Assembly (NCBI GenBank): GCA_031267415.1
Contig: JAIRZD010000058.1
Span: forward strand, 1-32,848
Direction of reading: 5' to 3'
Origin: Holosporaceae bacterium
GTDB lineage: Bacteria; Pseudomonadota; Alphaproteobacteria; UBA3830
DNA length: 32,848 bases
Part shown: positions 1-11,165 of the stretch, piece by piece
How the letters are laid out: every line of letters begins with the position of its first letter
Position numbering within the stretch: position 1 is the first letter of the stretch
Program-made: the position numbers and the translations under genes
Notes under the pieces: model-generated
What the model was told of the DNA's origin: nothing
What the model saw: the letters and a program-made list of their open reading frames with translations, nothing else
Database searches by the model: none

Positions 1-2
1 AT

Positions 3-116
3 CCGTCGCATGTCTACGACATCTCAACGGAATCCGAGCTGAAATCCGCCCTGAAAACCATCGCCACAGACCTCAAAACCTTCGCCAACTACCAAGCTGC
101 CAAGCTGATAAGCTGA
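3..116 (+). CDS. 3' end of an unidentified CDS (possibly TadG/von Willebrand A-like C-terminus); truncated by window start
   Basis: Frame 3 is open from the window start: PSHVYDISTESELKSALKTIATDLKTFANYQAAKLIS*. The 'Y-D-xxxxELxxALKxIAxxL' pattern resembles C-termini of TadG-like vWA proteins, but this is weak. Confidence 0.35.
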   Translation, partial: PSHVYDISTESELKSALKTIATDLKTFANYQAAKLIS

Positions 117-127
117 TAAGCTGATAA
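94..127. repeat. 8-bp tandem repeat (AAGCTGAT x3, plus a degenerate upstream unit AAGCTGCC)
   Basis: Read directly: AAGCTGCC AAGCTGAT AAGCTGAT AAGCTGAT AA; spans the stop codon of the partial CDS. Confidence 0.9.
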
Positions 128-180
128 ATTAGCGGGGATAAATTCTCATTTGTCTTTCTTGCATTTTACAGATGAGTCGG

Positions 181-251
181 AGGCTGGGACCGGAGTCGAA
201 CCGACGTCCAAGGATTTGCAGTCCTCTGCATAACCACTCTGCCACCCAGCC
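181..251 (-). tRNA. tRNA-Cys (anticodon GCA)
   Basis: The reverse complement GGCTGGGTGGCAGAGTGGTTATGCAGAGGACTGCAAATCCTTGGACGTCGGTTCGACTCCGGTCCCAGCCT folds as a cloverleaf: acceptor GGCTGGG/CCCAGCC, anticodon loop CTGCAAA, GGTTCGACTCC T-arm. CCA is not encoded. Confidence 0.95.
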
Positions 252-386
252 TGCTCCGGCAGATAATAGCGCAAGTCGAGGTCGGATGGAAGCCATCTGT
301 ACTAGATCAATTGCTGTGACACAGGGGGGAGTCGACGCCGGAGGAGATTGAATGGGCGCGAAACTGATACAATTTGAAGGCGGGGC

Positions 387-415
387 TTGACTAATCATCG
401 ATCAATGAGTAGTAT
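387..415 (+). promoter_or_regulatory. Putative sigma70 promoter of the str operon
   Basis: TTGACT (387-392), 17-bp spacer, TAGTAT (410-415), followed by a GC-rich discriminator (gctgcgctc); about 70 bp upstream of rpsL. Confidence 0.55.
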
Positions 416-484
416 GCTGCGCTCATGCGGGTTCATGTTCGCGTGATTCTCCTGGGTTCTTGGTTAGTTATAAGGAAGAGGCGT

Positions 485-856
485 ATGCCGACGATCAATC
501 AGTTGATTAGAAATCCCCGAAAGGATGTTGCCAAAAGAAATAAGGTGCCGGCTCTCCGTTGCTGTCCTCAGCGGAGGGGGGTGTGTACTCGAGTTACCAC
601 CACGACCCCTAAGAAACCGAACTCGGCGCTGCGGAAAATCGCCCGTGTTCGCCTGACCAGTGGGTTTGAGGTCACCTGTCATATACCTGGAGAGGGACAT
701 AATCTGCAGGAACACTCGGTGGTGATGATAAGAGGCGGTCGCGTCAAGGATTTGCCGGGTGTGAGATATCATATTGTTCGTGGAGCGTTGGATACCCAGG
801 GCGTAAAAAACAGACGTCAGGGACGGTCCAGGTACGGCGTCAAAAAGCCAAAATAG
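485..856 (+). CDS. rpsL: 30S ribosomal protein S12
   Basis: [14 protein letters not shown]...[19 protein letters not shown]...; start at the internal Met of the supplied ORF. Confidence 0.97.
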   Translation: MPTINQLIRNPRKDVAKRNKVPALRCCPQRRGVCTRVTTTTPKKPNSALRKIARVRLTSGFEVTCHIPGEGHNLQEHSVVMIRGGRVKDLPGVRYHIVRGALDTQGVKNRRQGRSRYGVKKPK

Positions 857-1339
<483 letters not shown>

Positions 1340-1341
1340 TC

Positions 1342-3408
1342 ATGTCCCGCAGCACTCCCATAGAAAGATACAGAAATATCGGCATAATGGCCCATATCGA
1401 TGCCGGCAAAACCACTACGACCGAAAGGATTTTGTTTTATACCGGTCGATCCCATAAAATTGGGGAAGTGCATGAAGGTGCGGCCACCATGGATTGGATG
1501 GAGCAGGAACAGGAACGTGGTATAACCATTACGTCTGCCGCCACCACATGCTACTGGAAAAATCACCGCATAAATATCATCGATACGCCGGGACACGTGG
1601 ACTTTACCATCGAGGTGGAGCGCTCTCTGCGAGTTCTGGATGGAGCCATCGCCGTTTTTGATGGGGTGGCAGGGGTTGAACCCCAGTCCGAGACCGTCTG
1701 GCGGCAGGCGGATAAGTACAATGTGCCTCGGATTTGCTTCGTAAACAAAATGGATCGCACCGGGGCCAATTTTTTTCGCTGTGTGGACATGATTGTGGAC
1801 CGTCTAGGTGCCCGTCCCATGGTTATGCAGATCCCGGATGGATTGGAAAGCAGTTTTCTGGGCGTCATAGATATACTTCGCCTGCAGGCCTATAATTGGA
1901 AAGACGAAACCCTGGGGGCCGAATACGAAACCGTCGCCATTCCGGAAAAATATGCGGCAGATGTCGAAAAATATCATCGGGAATTGGTAGAAATGGCCGT
2001 CGAGCAGGACGATGAGCTCATGGAGTCCTATTTGGAAGGTCGGGAGCCGTCGACGGAGGAGTTGCTGCGCTGTATTCGGAAAGGTGCCATGTCCGGAGCG
2101 TTTGTGCCGGTGTTTTGCGGCAGTGCCTTTAAGAATAAGGGCGTGCAGACGTTGCTGGATGGAGTTGTTGACTTTCTGCCGTCTCCGCTGGACATCGGGG
2201 AAATCACCGGGCATGGAGTGGATGATGGGGCCCCTGTTCTGCGACATTCGGCTGATAACGAGCCACTTGCTGCGCTGGCATTCAAAGTTATGACTGACCC
2301 ATTCGTGGGGCATCTGACGTTTTTGCGAGTCTATTCGGGAATTTTAGAATCCGGCAGCTATGTGATGAATTCCACCAAGGACGAACGGGAGAGGGTGGGG
2401 CGTCTGCTGTTGATGCACGCAAATAACCGTGAAGACATAAAGAAAGCCTGTGCTGGCGATATAGTTGCCGCCTGTGGGCTCAAATATACGACCACCGGTG
2501 ACACATTGTGTGCGGCTTCTAGTCCACTGTTGTTGGAAAAAATGGAATTTCCGGATCCGGTTATCGAAATGGCGCTGGAACCGAAATCTCGGGCAGATCA
2601 GGAAAAAATGGGGGGCGCTCTTTCCCGTTTGGCGGCGGAAGATCCTTCTCTGCGGGTTAGCATGAATGAGGAAACTGCCCAGACCACCATCAAGGGCATG
2701 GGAGAGCTGCACCTGGAGATCATCGTGGATCGCATGAAGCGGGAGTTCATGGTTGAGGTGAATGTCGGGGCACCACAGGTGGCCTATCGGGAAACCATAT
2801 CCATCGCCTCTGAGATAGAATATGTACACAAAAAACAATCCGGTGGTGCTGGTCAATTCGCAAAGGTTGTGATACAGTTTGAGCCCAGTGGTCTTTATAC
2901 CGGTATAGAATTCGAGAGTAAGATCTTTGGAGGAGCCATTCCGAAGGAATACGTCCCCGGCGTTGAGAAGGGGCTCAGGGGAATGGCAGAGTCCGGTTGT
3001 CTGATCGGAAGCCCGGTGGTGGGCGTAAAATGTAGACTGGTGGATGGTTCCTACCACGACGTTGACTCGAGTGTGTTGGCATTTGAAATTGCCGCCAGAT
3101 GCGCGTTTAAGGAAGCCATGCAAAAATGTGGTCCGAGGATTCTCGAACCCATCATGGCCGTGGAGGTTGTGACGCCGGAAGACTACATGGGAGATGTTAT
3201 CGGGGATATCAATAGCCGGCGAGGGCAGGTTGTTGGTATGGATCAAAGGGCGAATGCACGTATTATTGCGGCAGAAGTTCCGTTGGCTGAAATGTTCGGC
3301 TATGTTAATGTGTTGCGTTCCATGAGCCAGGGAAGGGCTCAGTACACGATGCAGTTTGTTCGCTACGATCTGGTTCCATCCCACGTGGCGGCGAAGTTGA
3401 TGGTGTAG
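1342..3408 (+). CDS. fusA: Elongation factor G
   Basis: [35 protein letters not shown]...; G1 to G5 motifs present. Confidence 0.97.
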   Translation: MSRSTPIERYRNIGIMAHIDAGKTTTTERILFYTGRSHKIGEVHEGAATMDWMEQEQERGITITSAATTCYWKNHRINIIDTPGHVDFTIEVERSLRVLDGAIAVFDGVAGVEPQSETVWRQADKYNVPRICFVNKMDRTGANFFRCVDMIVDRLGARPMVMQIPDGLESSFLGVIDILRLQAYNWKDETLGAEYETVAIPEKYAADVEKYHRELVEMAVEQDDELMESYLEGREPSTEELLRCIRKGAMSGAFVPVFCGSAFKNKGVQTLLDGVVDFLPSPLDIGEITGHGVDDGAPVLRHSADNEPLAALAFKVMTDPFVGHLTFLRVYSGILESGSYVMNSTKDERERVGRLLLMHANNREDIKKACAGDIVAACGLKYTTTGDTLCAASSPLLLEKMEFPDPVIEMALEPKSRADQEKMGGALSRLAAEDPSLRVSMNEETAQTTIKGMGELHLEIIVDRMKREFMVEVNVGAPQVAYRETISIASEIEYVHKKQSGGAGQFAKVVIQFEPSGLYTGIEFESKIFGGAIPKEYVPGVEKGLRGMAESGCLIGSPVVGVKCRLVDGSYHDVDSSVLAFEIAARCAFKEAMQKCGPRILEPIMAVEVVTPEDYMGDVIGDINSRRGQVVGMDQRANARIIAAEVPLAEMFGYVNVLRSMSQGRAQYTMQFVRYDLVPSHVAAKLMV

Positions 3409-3466
3409 TTGCGTTTCATGTATTTATGTTCTGTATATGGTAACTTGGTATTAGGGGATTATAACG

Positions 3467-4657
3467 ATGAGTAAAGCGAAATTTGAGAGGACTAAACCTC
3501 ACTGTAATATTGGCACCATTGGGCACGTCGATCATGGTAAAACGACCCTGACGGCAGCTATCACCAAAGTGTTGGCGGAGAAGGGCGGAGCAAGTTTTAC
3601 TGCCTATGACCAGATCGATAAGGCTCCGGAAGAGAGAGCCCGTGGTATCACTATTTCCACAGCTCACGTTGAATATGAGACAGCGCAGAGGCACTACGCC
3701 CACGTCGATTGCCCAGGCCATGCGGATTACGTGAAGAACATGATCACCGGTGCAGCGCAGATGGACGGGGCAATATTGGTGGTGTCTGGCACGGATAGCG
3801 TTATGCCGCAGACCAAAGAGCATATTCTGCTGGCGCGTCAGGTTGGGGTACCGGCTCTGGTGGTCTTTATCAACAAAGTCGACATGGTGGATGATCCGGA
3901 AATGCTGGAACTTGTGGAAATGGAAATAAAAGACACATTGAGCAATTACGATTTCCCGGCGGATGAAATACCAATTATCAAGGGCAGTGCTTTCTGTGCT
4001 TTGGAAGGAAAAAATGACGCGATCGGGAAGGAAAAAATTCTGGAATTGATGGATGCGATCGATCGGTATATTCCTCAGCCTGATAGACCAAAAGATAGAC
4101 CGTTCCTGATGCCTATAGAAGATGTGTTTTCCATCTCTGGCCGTGGGACCGTGGTCACCGGGCGAGTGGAACAGGGAGTTGTGAAACTCGGCGAAGAAGT
4201 CGAGGTCGTAGGTATTCGCAATACCATAAAGACGGTGGTTACCGGGGTCGAAATGTTCAAGAAGTTGTTGGACCAGGGAGAAGCCGGGGATAACCTCGGG
4301 TGCCTGCTGCGTGGTACGAAACGTGAGGACGTGGAACGTGGCCAGGTGCTGGCGGCTCCGGGGTCGATTACCCCTCATACACATTTCGAGTGCGAAACCT
4401 ATATTTTGAACAAAGATGAGGGTGGTCGACATACATTGTTCTCCACCGGGTACCGTCCTCAGTTCTACTTTCGGACCACCGACGTCACCGGCGATGTGAC
4501 CCTTCCTGAAGGTGTGGATGTGGTGTTGCCGGGTGATAATGTCAAGTTGATAGTAAAGCTTATCGCTCCGATAGCTATGGACGAGGGGTTGCGCTTCGCC
4601 ATACGCGAGGGTGGTCGGACCGTTGGTGCCGGGGTAGTGACGAAAATATTGGCCTAA
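3467..4657 (+). CDS. tuf: Elongation factor Tu
   Basis: [33 protein letters not shown]...[14 protein letters not shown]. Confidence 0.97.
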   Translation: MSKAKFERTKPHCNIGTIGHVDHGKTTLTAAITKVLAEKGGASFTAYDQIDKAPEERARGITISTAHVEYETAQRHYAHVDCPGHADYVKNMITGAAQMDGAILVVSGTDSVMPQTKEHILLARQVGVPALVVFINKVDMVDDPEMLELVEMEIKDTLSNYDFPADEIPIIKGSAFCALEGKNDAIGKEKILELMDAIDRYIPQPDRPKDRPFLMPIEDVFSISGRGTVVTGRVEQGVVKLGEEVEVVGIRNTIKTVVTGVEMFKKLLDQGEAGDNLGCLLRGTKREDVERGQVLAAPGSITPHTHFECETYILNKDEGGRHTLFSTGYRPQFYFRTTDVTGDVTLPEGVDVVLPGDNVKLIVKLIAPIAMDEGLRFAIREGGRTVGAGVVTKILA

Positions 4658-4678
4658 TCGAGGAAGGATTGAAATACC

Positions 4679-4993
4679 ATGAACGCGCAGTGCATCCGAA
4701 TATGCCTCAGGGCGTACGATCACCGACTGTTGGATCATTCTACCAGTGAAATTGTTATGACGGCTAAAAGGACCGGGGCCAGTGTTCGTGGTCCGGTTCC
4801 GTTGCCGAACCGGGTGGAGCGTTTTACGGTGTTGAGGTCTCCTTTCGTCCATAAAAAGTCCCGAGAGCAGTTTGAGCTTAAAACTCACAAACGTTTGGTG
4901 GATATTTTGGATTGTCCGCCGCAGACGGTGGACGCTCTGATGAAATTGGAGTTGGCGGCCGGGGTCGATGTGGAAATAAAACTTTTGGGTTGA
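4679..4993 (+). CDS. rpsJ: 30S ribosomal protein S10
   Basis: [21 protein letters not shown]...[26 protein letters not shown]. Confidence 0.96.
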   Translation: MNAQCIRICLRAYDHRLLDHSTSEIVMTAKRTGASVRGPVPLPNRVERFTVLRSPFVHKKSREQFELKTHKRLVDILDCPPQTVDALMKLELAAGVDVEIKLLG

Positions 4994-4996
4994 GAT

Positions 4997-5635
4997 ATGC
5001 GTTCTGGATTATTGGGGAAAAAATTGGGCATGACGCGGGTTTTCAGCGACGGTGCCCGTCAATTCGCGGTGACGGTGCTGAAAATAGAGAAACATTGTGT
5101 TTTGTCCCATAAGACTTTGGAGAGTCATGGCTATGATGCCGCTGTCGTTGGTACCGTGGAAACGGTGGAGAACAAGATCAACAAACCGATGCAGGGGTAT
5201 TTTAAATCCCTCGGCTGCGGTAAGTTTTTCAGGCAATTAAAGGAGTTTCGTCTGGACGGCGCTGATTTACCGGCCATCGGTACATCCTATGGCGCTGAAA
5301 TATTCGAACCCGGGCAATTAGTGGATGTGGCCGGAGTTTCCATCGGTAAAGGATTTGCCGGCGGTATCAAAAGGCACAATTTCGGTGGATTAAGAGCTTC
5401 TCACGGTGTGTCCGTGTCCCATCGAAGCCATGGTTCCACCGGTAACCGCGAAGATCCGGGAAAAGTTTTTAAAGGGAAACGCATGGCTGGACACATGGGA
5501 AATGAGATGGTAACATTACAGAACCTGGTGGTTCACGGCGTTGAAGGGGATCTGTTGCTTATTCGTGGCGGCGTTCCTGGACCCGAAGGCAGTTATGTTG
5601 TTATAAGAGATGCCGTAAAGAAAAGGAATAAGTAG
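4997..5635 (+). CDS. rplC: 50S ribosomal protein L3
   Basis: MRSGLLGKKLGMTRVFSDGARQFAVTVLK...SHGVSVSHRSHGSTGNREDPGKVFKGKRMAGHMG. Confidence 0.96.
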   Translation: MRSGLLGKKLGMTRVFSDGARQFAVTVLKIEKHCVLSHKTLESHGYDAAVVGTVETVENKINKPMQGYFKSLGCGKFFRQLKEFRLDGADLPAIGTSYGAEIFEPGQLVDVAGVSIGKGFAGGIKRHNFGGLRASHGVSVSHRSHGSTGNREDPGKVFKGKRMAGHMGNEMVTLQNLVVHGVEGDLLLIRGGVPGPEGSYVVIRDAVKKRNK

Positions 5636-5637
5636 TC

Positions 5638-6261
5638 ATGTTGCTGCAGGTGGTAAAATTAGATGGAAACATTTGTGGCGATATGGAGTTGGACGATTCC
5701 ATATTCAACATAGAGCCAAAGAAGGAATGTCTGGCGGATGTTGTTCGATGGCAACTGGCCGGTCGTCAGGCTGGCACCCATGCGGTTAAAACGCGGGGTT
5801 ATATCAATCGAACCAAGAAAAAGGCGTTTCGCCAGAAAGGGACGGGGAACGCGCGTCACGGAGCCAGAACGGCGAATATTTTTGTCGGAGGCGGTGTGGC
5901 ATTTGGTCCGACTCCACGGTGTCATTGCTTTAAACTCAACAAAAAAGTTCGGCTGTTGGCGATAAAAACGCTTCTTACTCTAAAACAAAAGGAAAACAAT
6001 CTGATAATCCTGGAGGATCTGAAACTGGAAACTTCCAAAACGAAACCTCTGTTGGAATCGTTGAATAAATTGAATATGCGTTCCGTGCTGTTTGTCGATT
6101 CCTCTGACGATTGTCAAAATTTCAAAAATGCCTGCTCGAATCTATATAAGATTGATGTGTTGCCCGTTATTGGGTTCAATGTTTATGATGCCTTGAAGCA
6201 TGAAAAACTGGCGCTTACCAGAAGCGCGGTTGCGGGTATCAGCGAACGTTTGTGGAGGTAA
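5638..6261 (+). CDS. rplD: 50S ribosomal protein L4
   Basis: ...RQAGTHAVKTRGYINRTKKKAFRQKGTGNARHGARTANIFVGGGVAFGPTPR...; operon position. Confidence 0.95.
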   Translation: MLLQVVKLDGNICGDMELDDSIFNIEPKKECLADVVRWQLAGRQAGTHAVKTRGYINRTKKKAFRQKGTGNARHGARTANIFVGGGVAFGPTPRCHCFKLNKKVRLLAIKTLLTLKQKENNLIILEDLKLETSKTKPLLESLNKLNMRSVLFVDSSDDCQNFKNACSNLYKIDVLPVIGFNVYDALKHEKLALTRSAVAGISERLWR

Positions 6262-6265
6262 TATT

Positions 6266-6550
6266 ATGTTATCAGAATACGACTGTCTAGTGGTTCCGGT
6301 AATGACAGAGAAGGCATCGAATTCAAAGAGCTCCGGCGTTTATGTCTTTCGGGTGCATCCGGAGGCGACGAAGATTGACATTGGTAGATCTGTGGAAAAA
6401 GTTTTTGGGGTAAAGGTTTCCGGAGTGAATGTTTTAAATAGAAATGGCAAAAGGAAAGTTTTTCGCGGGAAACATGGGCGTACGGAGGCCAAGAGGTTTG
6501 CCGTGGTGCGGTTGCGCGAAGGCTCTATTGATCTGGAAGGTGGGATCTAA
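6266..6550 (+). CDS. rplW: 50S ribosomal protein L23
   Basis: [51 protein letters not shown]. Confidence 0.94.
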   Translation: MLSEYDCLVVPVMTEKASNSKSSGVYVFRVHPEATKIDIGRSVEKVFGVKVSGVNVLNRNGKRKVFRGKHGRTEAKRFAVVRLREGSIDLEGGI

Positions 6551-7377
6551 TGGCTCTGAAATCTTATAAACCTGTTACACCGGGAACTCGTGGACTTGTG
6601 CTGGTGGATCGCTCTTCGCTATGGAAGGGCAAGCCACACAAAACGTTGTTGTGCGGTAAATCTGCTTCTGGAGGTCGCAACGTTCACGGTCATATAACTT
6701 CCTGGCACCGTGGTGGTGGCCATAAAAAGTTGTATCGCTTTGTGGATTTTTTGCGGAACAAAGTTGATGTGGAAGCGGTGGTGACGCGTATCGAGTACGA
6801 TCCCAATAGAACCGCCTTTATTGCGTTGGTGAAATACGCCGATGGCGAGTATTCCTACATAATTGCCCCGCAAAAATTGTCTCCAGGTGACAAGATCATA
6901 TCTTCCGACAAAACCGACACAAAAGTTGGCAATTGTATGAAGATGATAAATGTGCCCATAGGGACAATCGTTCATAATATCGAATTGCAGGTTGGCAAGG
7001 GAGCTCAATATGCTCGCTCTGCCGGAGTTTATGGGCAGGTGGTTGGTCGCGATTCTGGCCGTGTTATCGTAAAGCTTTCTTCCGGAGAAGTGCGGTTGAT
7101 AAGCGGTGAATGTCGTGCTACCATTGGGGCGGTTTCGAACCCTGACCAAAAGAACATTGTTCTTGGTAAAGCGGGGCGCCGTCGTTGGATGGGAAGGCGT
7201 CCGGTGAACAGAGGATCTGCCATGAATCCGGTGGACCATCCACATGGAGGTGGCGAGGGTAAAACCAAGAGCGGTCGGCATCCGGTTACTCCCTGGGGCA
7301 AATTGACCAAGGGGTATAAGACCAGGAGAAAGCTGAAACCGTCCGATAAATTTATTATGACGCGTAGAAAGAAATAG
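6550..7377 (+). CDS. rplB: 50S ribosomal protein L2
   Basis: [31 protein letters not shown]...[25 protein letters not shown]; start overlaps rplW stop (TAATG). Confidence 0.97.
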   Translation: MALKSYKPVTPGTRGLVLVDRSSLWKGKPHKTLLCGKSASGGRNVHGHITSWHRGGGHKKLYRFVDFLRNKVDVEAVVTRIEYDPNRTAFIALVKYADGEYSYIIAPQKLSPGDKIISSDKTDTKVGNCMKMINVPIGTIVHNIELQVGKGAQYARSAGVYGQVVGRDSGRVIVKLSSGEVRLISGECRATIGAVSNPDQKNIVLGKAGRRRWMGRRPVNRGSAMNPVDHPHGGGEGKTKSGRHPVTPWGKLTKGYKTRRKLKPSDKFIMTRRKK

Positions 7378-7382
7378 GTGTA

Positions 7383-7664
7383 GTGGTGACACGTTCTGTG
7401 TGGAAAGGTCCTTTTGTGGACGGATATTTGCTAAAGAAAGCCAGGAAAGTGCTGGAGTCTGGTCGTCGTGATCCCATTAAAACATGGTCTCGGCGTTCAA
7501 CTTTGATTCCTGACTTTGTTGGGGTCACGTTTTCGGTGCACAATGGTCGGAAGTTTATTCCGGTTTTGGTAACCGAAGAGATGGTCGGTCATAAACTGGG
7601 TGAGTTTGCTCCCACCAGGACCTTCAATGGGCACTCGGGTGATAGAAAGGCCAAGAAAGGATAA
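7383..7664 (+). CDS. rpsS: 30S ribosomal protein S19
   Basis: [21 protein letters not shown]...[28 protein letters not shown] start at 7383 or 7386. Confidence 0.95.
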   Translation: MVTRSVWKGPFVDGYLLKKARKVLESGRRDPIKTWSRRSTLIPDFVGVTFSVHNGRKFIPVLVTEEMVGHKLGEFAPTRTFNGHSGDRKAKKG

Positions 7665-7666
7665 CA

Positions 7667-8041
7667 GTGATGAGCAAACGATTGCGTATAGCGCCAGCTT
7701 CCATAGATGTTGTTGCCAGGGATAGGATGATTCCAGCTTCTCCGCGTAAAGTAAATCTGGTGGCGAAATTAATTCGGGGGATGTCGGCGCAGCAGGCGGT
7801 GAATGTCCTTGGGTTTTGCAAAAAAGCGGTGGCCCGCGAGATTCAGACCACGTTGCGTTCTGCCATCGCCAATGCGGACATGAATTATGCATTGAACAAA
7901 GACCTTCTGGTTGTCAGAGAGGCCTATGTTGGCAAATCCGTTACACTTCGACGCTTGATGGCACGAGCAAAGGGAAGCGGGGGCCGCATTTTGAAAAAGT
8001 TTAGTCGGTTGACTATTGTATTGTGTGAGGGCGAGGGTTGA
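7667..8041 (+). CDS. rplV: 50S ribosomal protein L22
   Basis: [49 protein letters not shown]...[20 protein letters not shown]. Confidence 0.95.
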   Translation: MMSKRLRIAPASIDVVARDRMIPASPRKVNLVAKLIRGMSAQQAVNVLGFCKKAVAREIQTTLRSAIANADMNYALNKDLLVVREAYVGKSVTLRRLMARAKGSGGRILKKFSRLTIVLCEGEG

Positions 8042-8042
8042 T

Positions 8043-8741
8043 ATGGGCCAAAAAATAAATCCAAATTCGCTCCGCTTAGGTATAATTCGCACCTGGAATT
8101 CCAGTTGGTATGCGAAGCGCGATTATGCGGAGCTGCTGCGTCTGGATTTCGAAATAAGAAAATTTGTGAATGATCGCCTGAAGTTGGCCGGAGTTTCTCG
8201 CATAAATTTGGAGAGATTGGCAAAAAAAGTCGTGGTGACGATTCATACGGCGCGTCCCGGTGTGGTTATTGGCAAAAAAGGTAATGACATCGAAAAATTG
8301 CGCTCTGATCTGATGGCTCTGGTGGGGTCTGATGTGGCTCTGAACATCGTGGAAGTTCGCAAACCCGAGACTGATGCTCGACTGGTGGCGGAAACCATTG
8401 CGTCCCAAATTGAAAAGAGGGTTGGATTCCGCCGGGCTGTAAAGAGGGCGATGCAATCCACGCTGCGATCTGGCGGACTTGGCATCCGGGTAAATTGTTC
8501 CGGGCGGCTGGGTGGCGCTGAAATCGCTCGTATGGAATGGTACCGGGAGGGGCAGGTGCCGTTGCATACCCTTCGTGGTGATGTGGATTATGGGATTAAA
8601 GTTGCCCATACAACCTATGGATCAATCGGCATAAAGGTTTGGATCTATAGGGGAGAGGTATTTAATTCGAAATCGGTTTTCCTGCCAAAAAGTGGCGGAG
8701 AGAGAGGCGATCGGGAAAGATCACAGAGGGGTAGGGAGTAG
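8043..8741 (+). CDS. rpsC: 30S ribosomal protein S3
   Basis: [32 protein letters not shown]...[17 protein letters not shown]; internal Met start. Confidence 0.96.
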   Translation: MGQKINPNSLRLGIIRTWNSSWYAKRDYAELLRLDFEIRKFVNDRLKLAGVSRINLERLAKKVVVTIHTARPGVVIGKKGNDIEKLRSDLMALVGSDVALNIVEVRKPETDARLVAETIASQIEKRVGFRRAVKRAMQSTLRSGGLGIRVNCSGRLGGAEIARMEWYREGQVPLHTLRGDVDYGIKVAHTTYGSIGIKVWIYRGEVFNSKSVFLPKSGGERGDRERSQRGRE

Positions 8742-8746
8742 AGGTC

Positions 8747-9157
8747 ATGTTATCTCCAAGCAGAACTAAATTCAGAAAAAGCTTTAAGGGCAGAATGAAG
8801 GGAATTGCGTCCCTGGGGCATCGCTTGAGCTTTGGTTCCTATGGCCTGAAGGCGGTGGAATCGGCCAGAGTCACGGCGGCCCAGATAGAGGCTGCTCGTC
8901 GTGCCATAACCAGGTGTATGAGAAGGGTGGGCAAGGTTTGGATTCGGGTATATCCCGATCTTCCGGTCACCCAGAAGCCGGCGGAAGTGCGCATGGGTAG
9001 CGGCAAAGGCGGAGTGGAGTATTGGGCCTGCCGGGTTTATCCTGGCACCATAATGTTTGAAATGGATGGGGTGGATGCTAGCATAGCCCATAAGGCTTTG
9101 GTTTTGGCTTCGGCTAAGCTTCCGATTTTAACAAAAATTGTTACCCGGGGAGAGTAG
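8747..9157 (+). CDS. rplP: 50S ribosomal protein L16
   Basis: [60 protein letters not shown]. Confidence 0.96.
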   Translation: MLSPSRTKFRKSFKGRMKGIASLGHRLSFGSYGLKAVESARVTAAQIEAARRAITRCMRRVGKVWIRVYPDLPVTQKPAEVRMGSGKGGVEYWACRVYPGTIMFEMDGVDASIAHKALVLASAKLPILTKIVTRGE

Positions 9158-9159
9158 GG

Positions 9160-9354
9160 ATGTCCAAGGATGAAGCTGTTGACGTCACTCTTCTGGGTGA
9201 CCTGGAGAATGCCAAAAGGGAAGCCATGAGGCTGCGATTCCGGAAGGTTCTGGGGGAGGGCGCGGCTCCGCATGTGATCCGGGCTGCCAGGAAAAAGGTG
9301 GCGAAATGCGCAAGACTGGTGAAAAATTGTAATATGGGGAGCAAAAATGCCTAG
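9160..9354 (+). CDS. rpmC: 50S ribosomal protein L29
   Basis: Small ORF between rplP and rpsQ with an L29-like pattern ([19 protein letters not shown]...[11 protein letters not shown]). Confidence 0.85.
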   Translation: MSKDEAVDVTLLGDLENAKREAMRLRFRKVLGEGAAPHVIRAARKKVAKCARLVKNCNMGSKNA

Positions 9355-9604
9355 GCGTATTCTGAACGGCGTCGTGACCAGCAGTGCCTGTGATAAAACG
9401 GTCACCGTTAAAGTTATTAGACAGGTAAAGCATGCGAAATATAAGAAATATATTCGCATTTCAAAAAAATATCATGCCCATGATGAAAAAAACGAATGGA
9501 TGGTGGGTGATCGTGTTTCCATAGGCGAGTCCAGCCCGATTTCCAAAACAAAATGTTGGATTGTGCTGGGCGATCGCAGCGCCGCAGTGGGAGTTCAGTC
9601 ATGA
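9347..9604 (+). CDS. rpsQ: 30S ribosomal protein S17
   Basis: [49 protein letters not shown]; overlaps rpmC by 8 nt. Confidence 0.94.
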   Translation: MPRRILNGVVTSSACDKTVTVKVIRQVKHAKYKKYIRISKKYHAHDEKNEWMVGDRVSIGESSPISKTKCWIVLGDRSAAVGVQS

Positions 9605-9969
9605 TACAAATGCAATCGCGCCTCGGCATCGCGGACAATTCTGGCGCTAAAGAAATAATGTGCATAAAGGTTCTGGGTGGTGCGGCTCGTCGCTATGCCC
9701 GGGTGGGTGACGTTATAGTCGCTTCCGTAAAAGAAGCCATTCCTCGCGGAAAGGTCAAGAAAGGAGATGTGGTGCAGGCGGGGGTTGTCCGTACGGCATC
9801 CGCCATCCATAGGAAGGACGGAAGCATCATAAGATTTGATCGGAATGCCGCTGTTATCATCAATAAGCAGGGTGAGCCCATTGGTACGCGTGTGTTTGGT
9901 CCCGTAACCCGCGAGTTGCGTTCCAAAAATATGATGAAGATTATTTCTCTGGCTCCGGAGGTGTTGTAA
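9601..9969 (+). CDS. rplN: 50S ribosomal protein L14
   Basis: [27 protein letters not shown]...[29 protein letters not shown] overlap with rpsQ. Confidence 0.96.
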   Translation: MIQMQSRLGIADNSGAKEIMCIKVLGGAARRYARVGDVIVASVKEAIPRGKVKKGDVVQAGVVRTASAIHRKDGSIIRFDRNAAVIINKQGEPIGTRVFGPVTRELRSKNMMKIISLAPEVL

Positions 9970-10283
9970 TGAATAGTTGGCGCATCAAAAAAGGTGATAT
10001 GGTGCAGGTGATTGCCGGAAAGGATAGGGGGCGTTCCGGTGAAATTTTAATGGTGCTCAGGGATGAGAGAAGGGTTGTGGTGAAGGGCGTAAATGTTTGC
10101 GTAAAACACCGGAAGCCATCTGCCGCAAGTCCGGGAGGCATTGAGAAAAATGAGCAATCTATTCATGCTTCCAATGTGATGCTGCTGGATGTCAATGATG
10201 ATAGGCCAACGCGCGTGGGCATGAAGATAATTGATGGCAAAAAAGTACGGGTTTCCAAACGTACAGGAACTGTAATAGCTTAG
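9969..10283 (+). CDS. rplX: 50S ribosomal protein L24
   Basis: KKGDMVQVIAGKDRGRSGEILMVLRDERRVVVKGVNVCVKHRKPS; TAATG overlap with rplN. Confidence 0.94.
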   Translation: MNSWRIKKGDMVQVIAGKDRGRSGEILMVLRDERRVVVKGVNVCVKHRKPSAASPGGIEKNEQSIHASNVMLLDVNDDRPTRVGMKIIDGKKVRVSKRTGTVIA

Positions 10284-10295
10284 ACGGAAAAAAAA

Positions 10296-10835
10296 ATGAC
10301 TCGATTAAAAGATTATTATTTTAGTACGATTGTTCCGGCCCTCAAGAAAGATCTTGAACTGGCTAATGATCTCCAGGTTCCTCGACTTCAGAAGATTGTA
10401 CTCAACATGGGAGTTGGGGAGGGGATTGCGGACAGCAAGCATGTGAAGCAGGCTGTGGAAGAGTTGACGTCCATTGCTGGGCAGAGGGCGGTCGTGACTA
10501 TTGCCCGCAAGTCTGTGGCTGGATTTAAGCTTCGCCAGGGGCAAAAGATCGGCGCCATGGTTACCCTGAGGGGAGAAAGAATGTACGAATTTCTTGATCG
10601 CCTTATCAATATAGCATTGCCGCGTGTTAGGGATTTTAGGGGGCTTTCGAGGAGATCTTTCGATGGCCGTGGGAATTATTCATTTGGAATTAAGGAGCAG
10701 ATAGTGTTTACGGAGGTGTCGGTGAGCAATGTTGATAACATTCGCGGATTAGACGTGGCGGTTGTAACCACAGCCAGTGACAATGCTCAGGCGGAAGCGC
10801 TATTGGGTGCTTTTAATTTTCCATTTATGGTGTAG
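10296..10835 (+). CDS. rplE: 50S ribosomal protein L5
   Basis: VPRLQKIVLNMGVGEGIADSKHVKQAVEELTSIAGQRAVVTIARKSVAGFKLRQGQKIGAMVTLRGERMYEFLDRL. Confidence 0.96.
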   Translation: MTRLKDYYFSTIVPALKKDLELANDLQVPRLQKIVLNMGVGEGIADSKHVKQAVEELTSIAGQRAVVTIARKSVAGFKLRQGQKIGAMVTLRGERMYEFLDRLINIALPRVRDFRGLSRRSFDGRGNYSFGIKEQIVFTEVSVSNVDNIRGLDVAVVTTASDNAQAEALLGAFNFPFMV

Positions 10836-10846
10836 GGTAGAATCGC

Positions 10847-11152
10847 ATGGCCAGCAAAAGTACTATTGAATCTGCTAAGAGAATTCGCAGGGTTGTGAAA
10901 GCCAAGAAGGTAACCCGCGATGCCTTGAAAGCCATCATTATGAACAAAAGTGTGGACGCTGTCCAGCGTTTCGCAGCCCAGTTAAAGTTGGCTGCGATGC
11001 CAAGGACTTCTTCCGCTACCCGGATTCGCAATCGTTGTATGGTGACGGGGCGCAGCCGCGGTGTCTATAGGAAGTTCAACATTTCCCGCATCGTATTGCG
11101 CGAGATGGCAGCGGAGGGATTGGTGCCTGGCGTACGCAAGGCGAGTTGGTGA
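10847..11152 (+). CDS. rpsN: 30S ribosomal protein S14 (zinc-free long form)
   Basis: [49 protein letters not shown]. Confidence 0.95.
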   Translation: MASKSTIESAKRIRRVVKAKKVTRDALKAIIMNKSVDAVQRFAAQLKLAAMPRTSSATRIRNRCMVTGRSRGVYRKFNISRIVLREMAAEGLVPGVRKASW

Positions 11153-11165
11153 GGAGTAGCAGAAC

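Noticed and set aside
2344-3384. 346-aa minus-strand ORF antisense to fusA
   Set aside because: Antisense shadow of fusA with no recognisable domain.
3416-4888. 490-aa minus-strand ORF antisense to tuf
   Set aside because: Shadow ORF of a highly conserved gene; composition is low-information and the plus-strand product is unambiguous.
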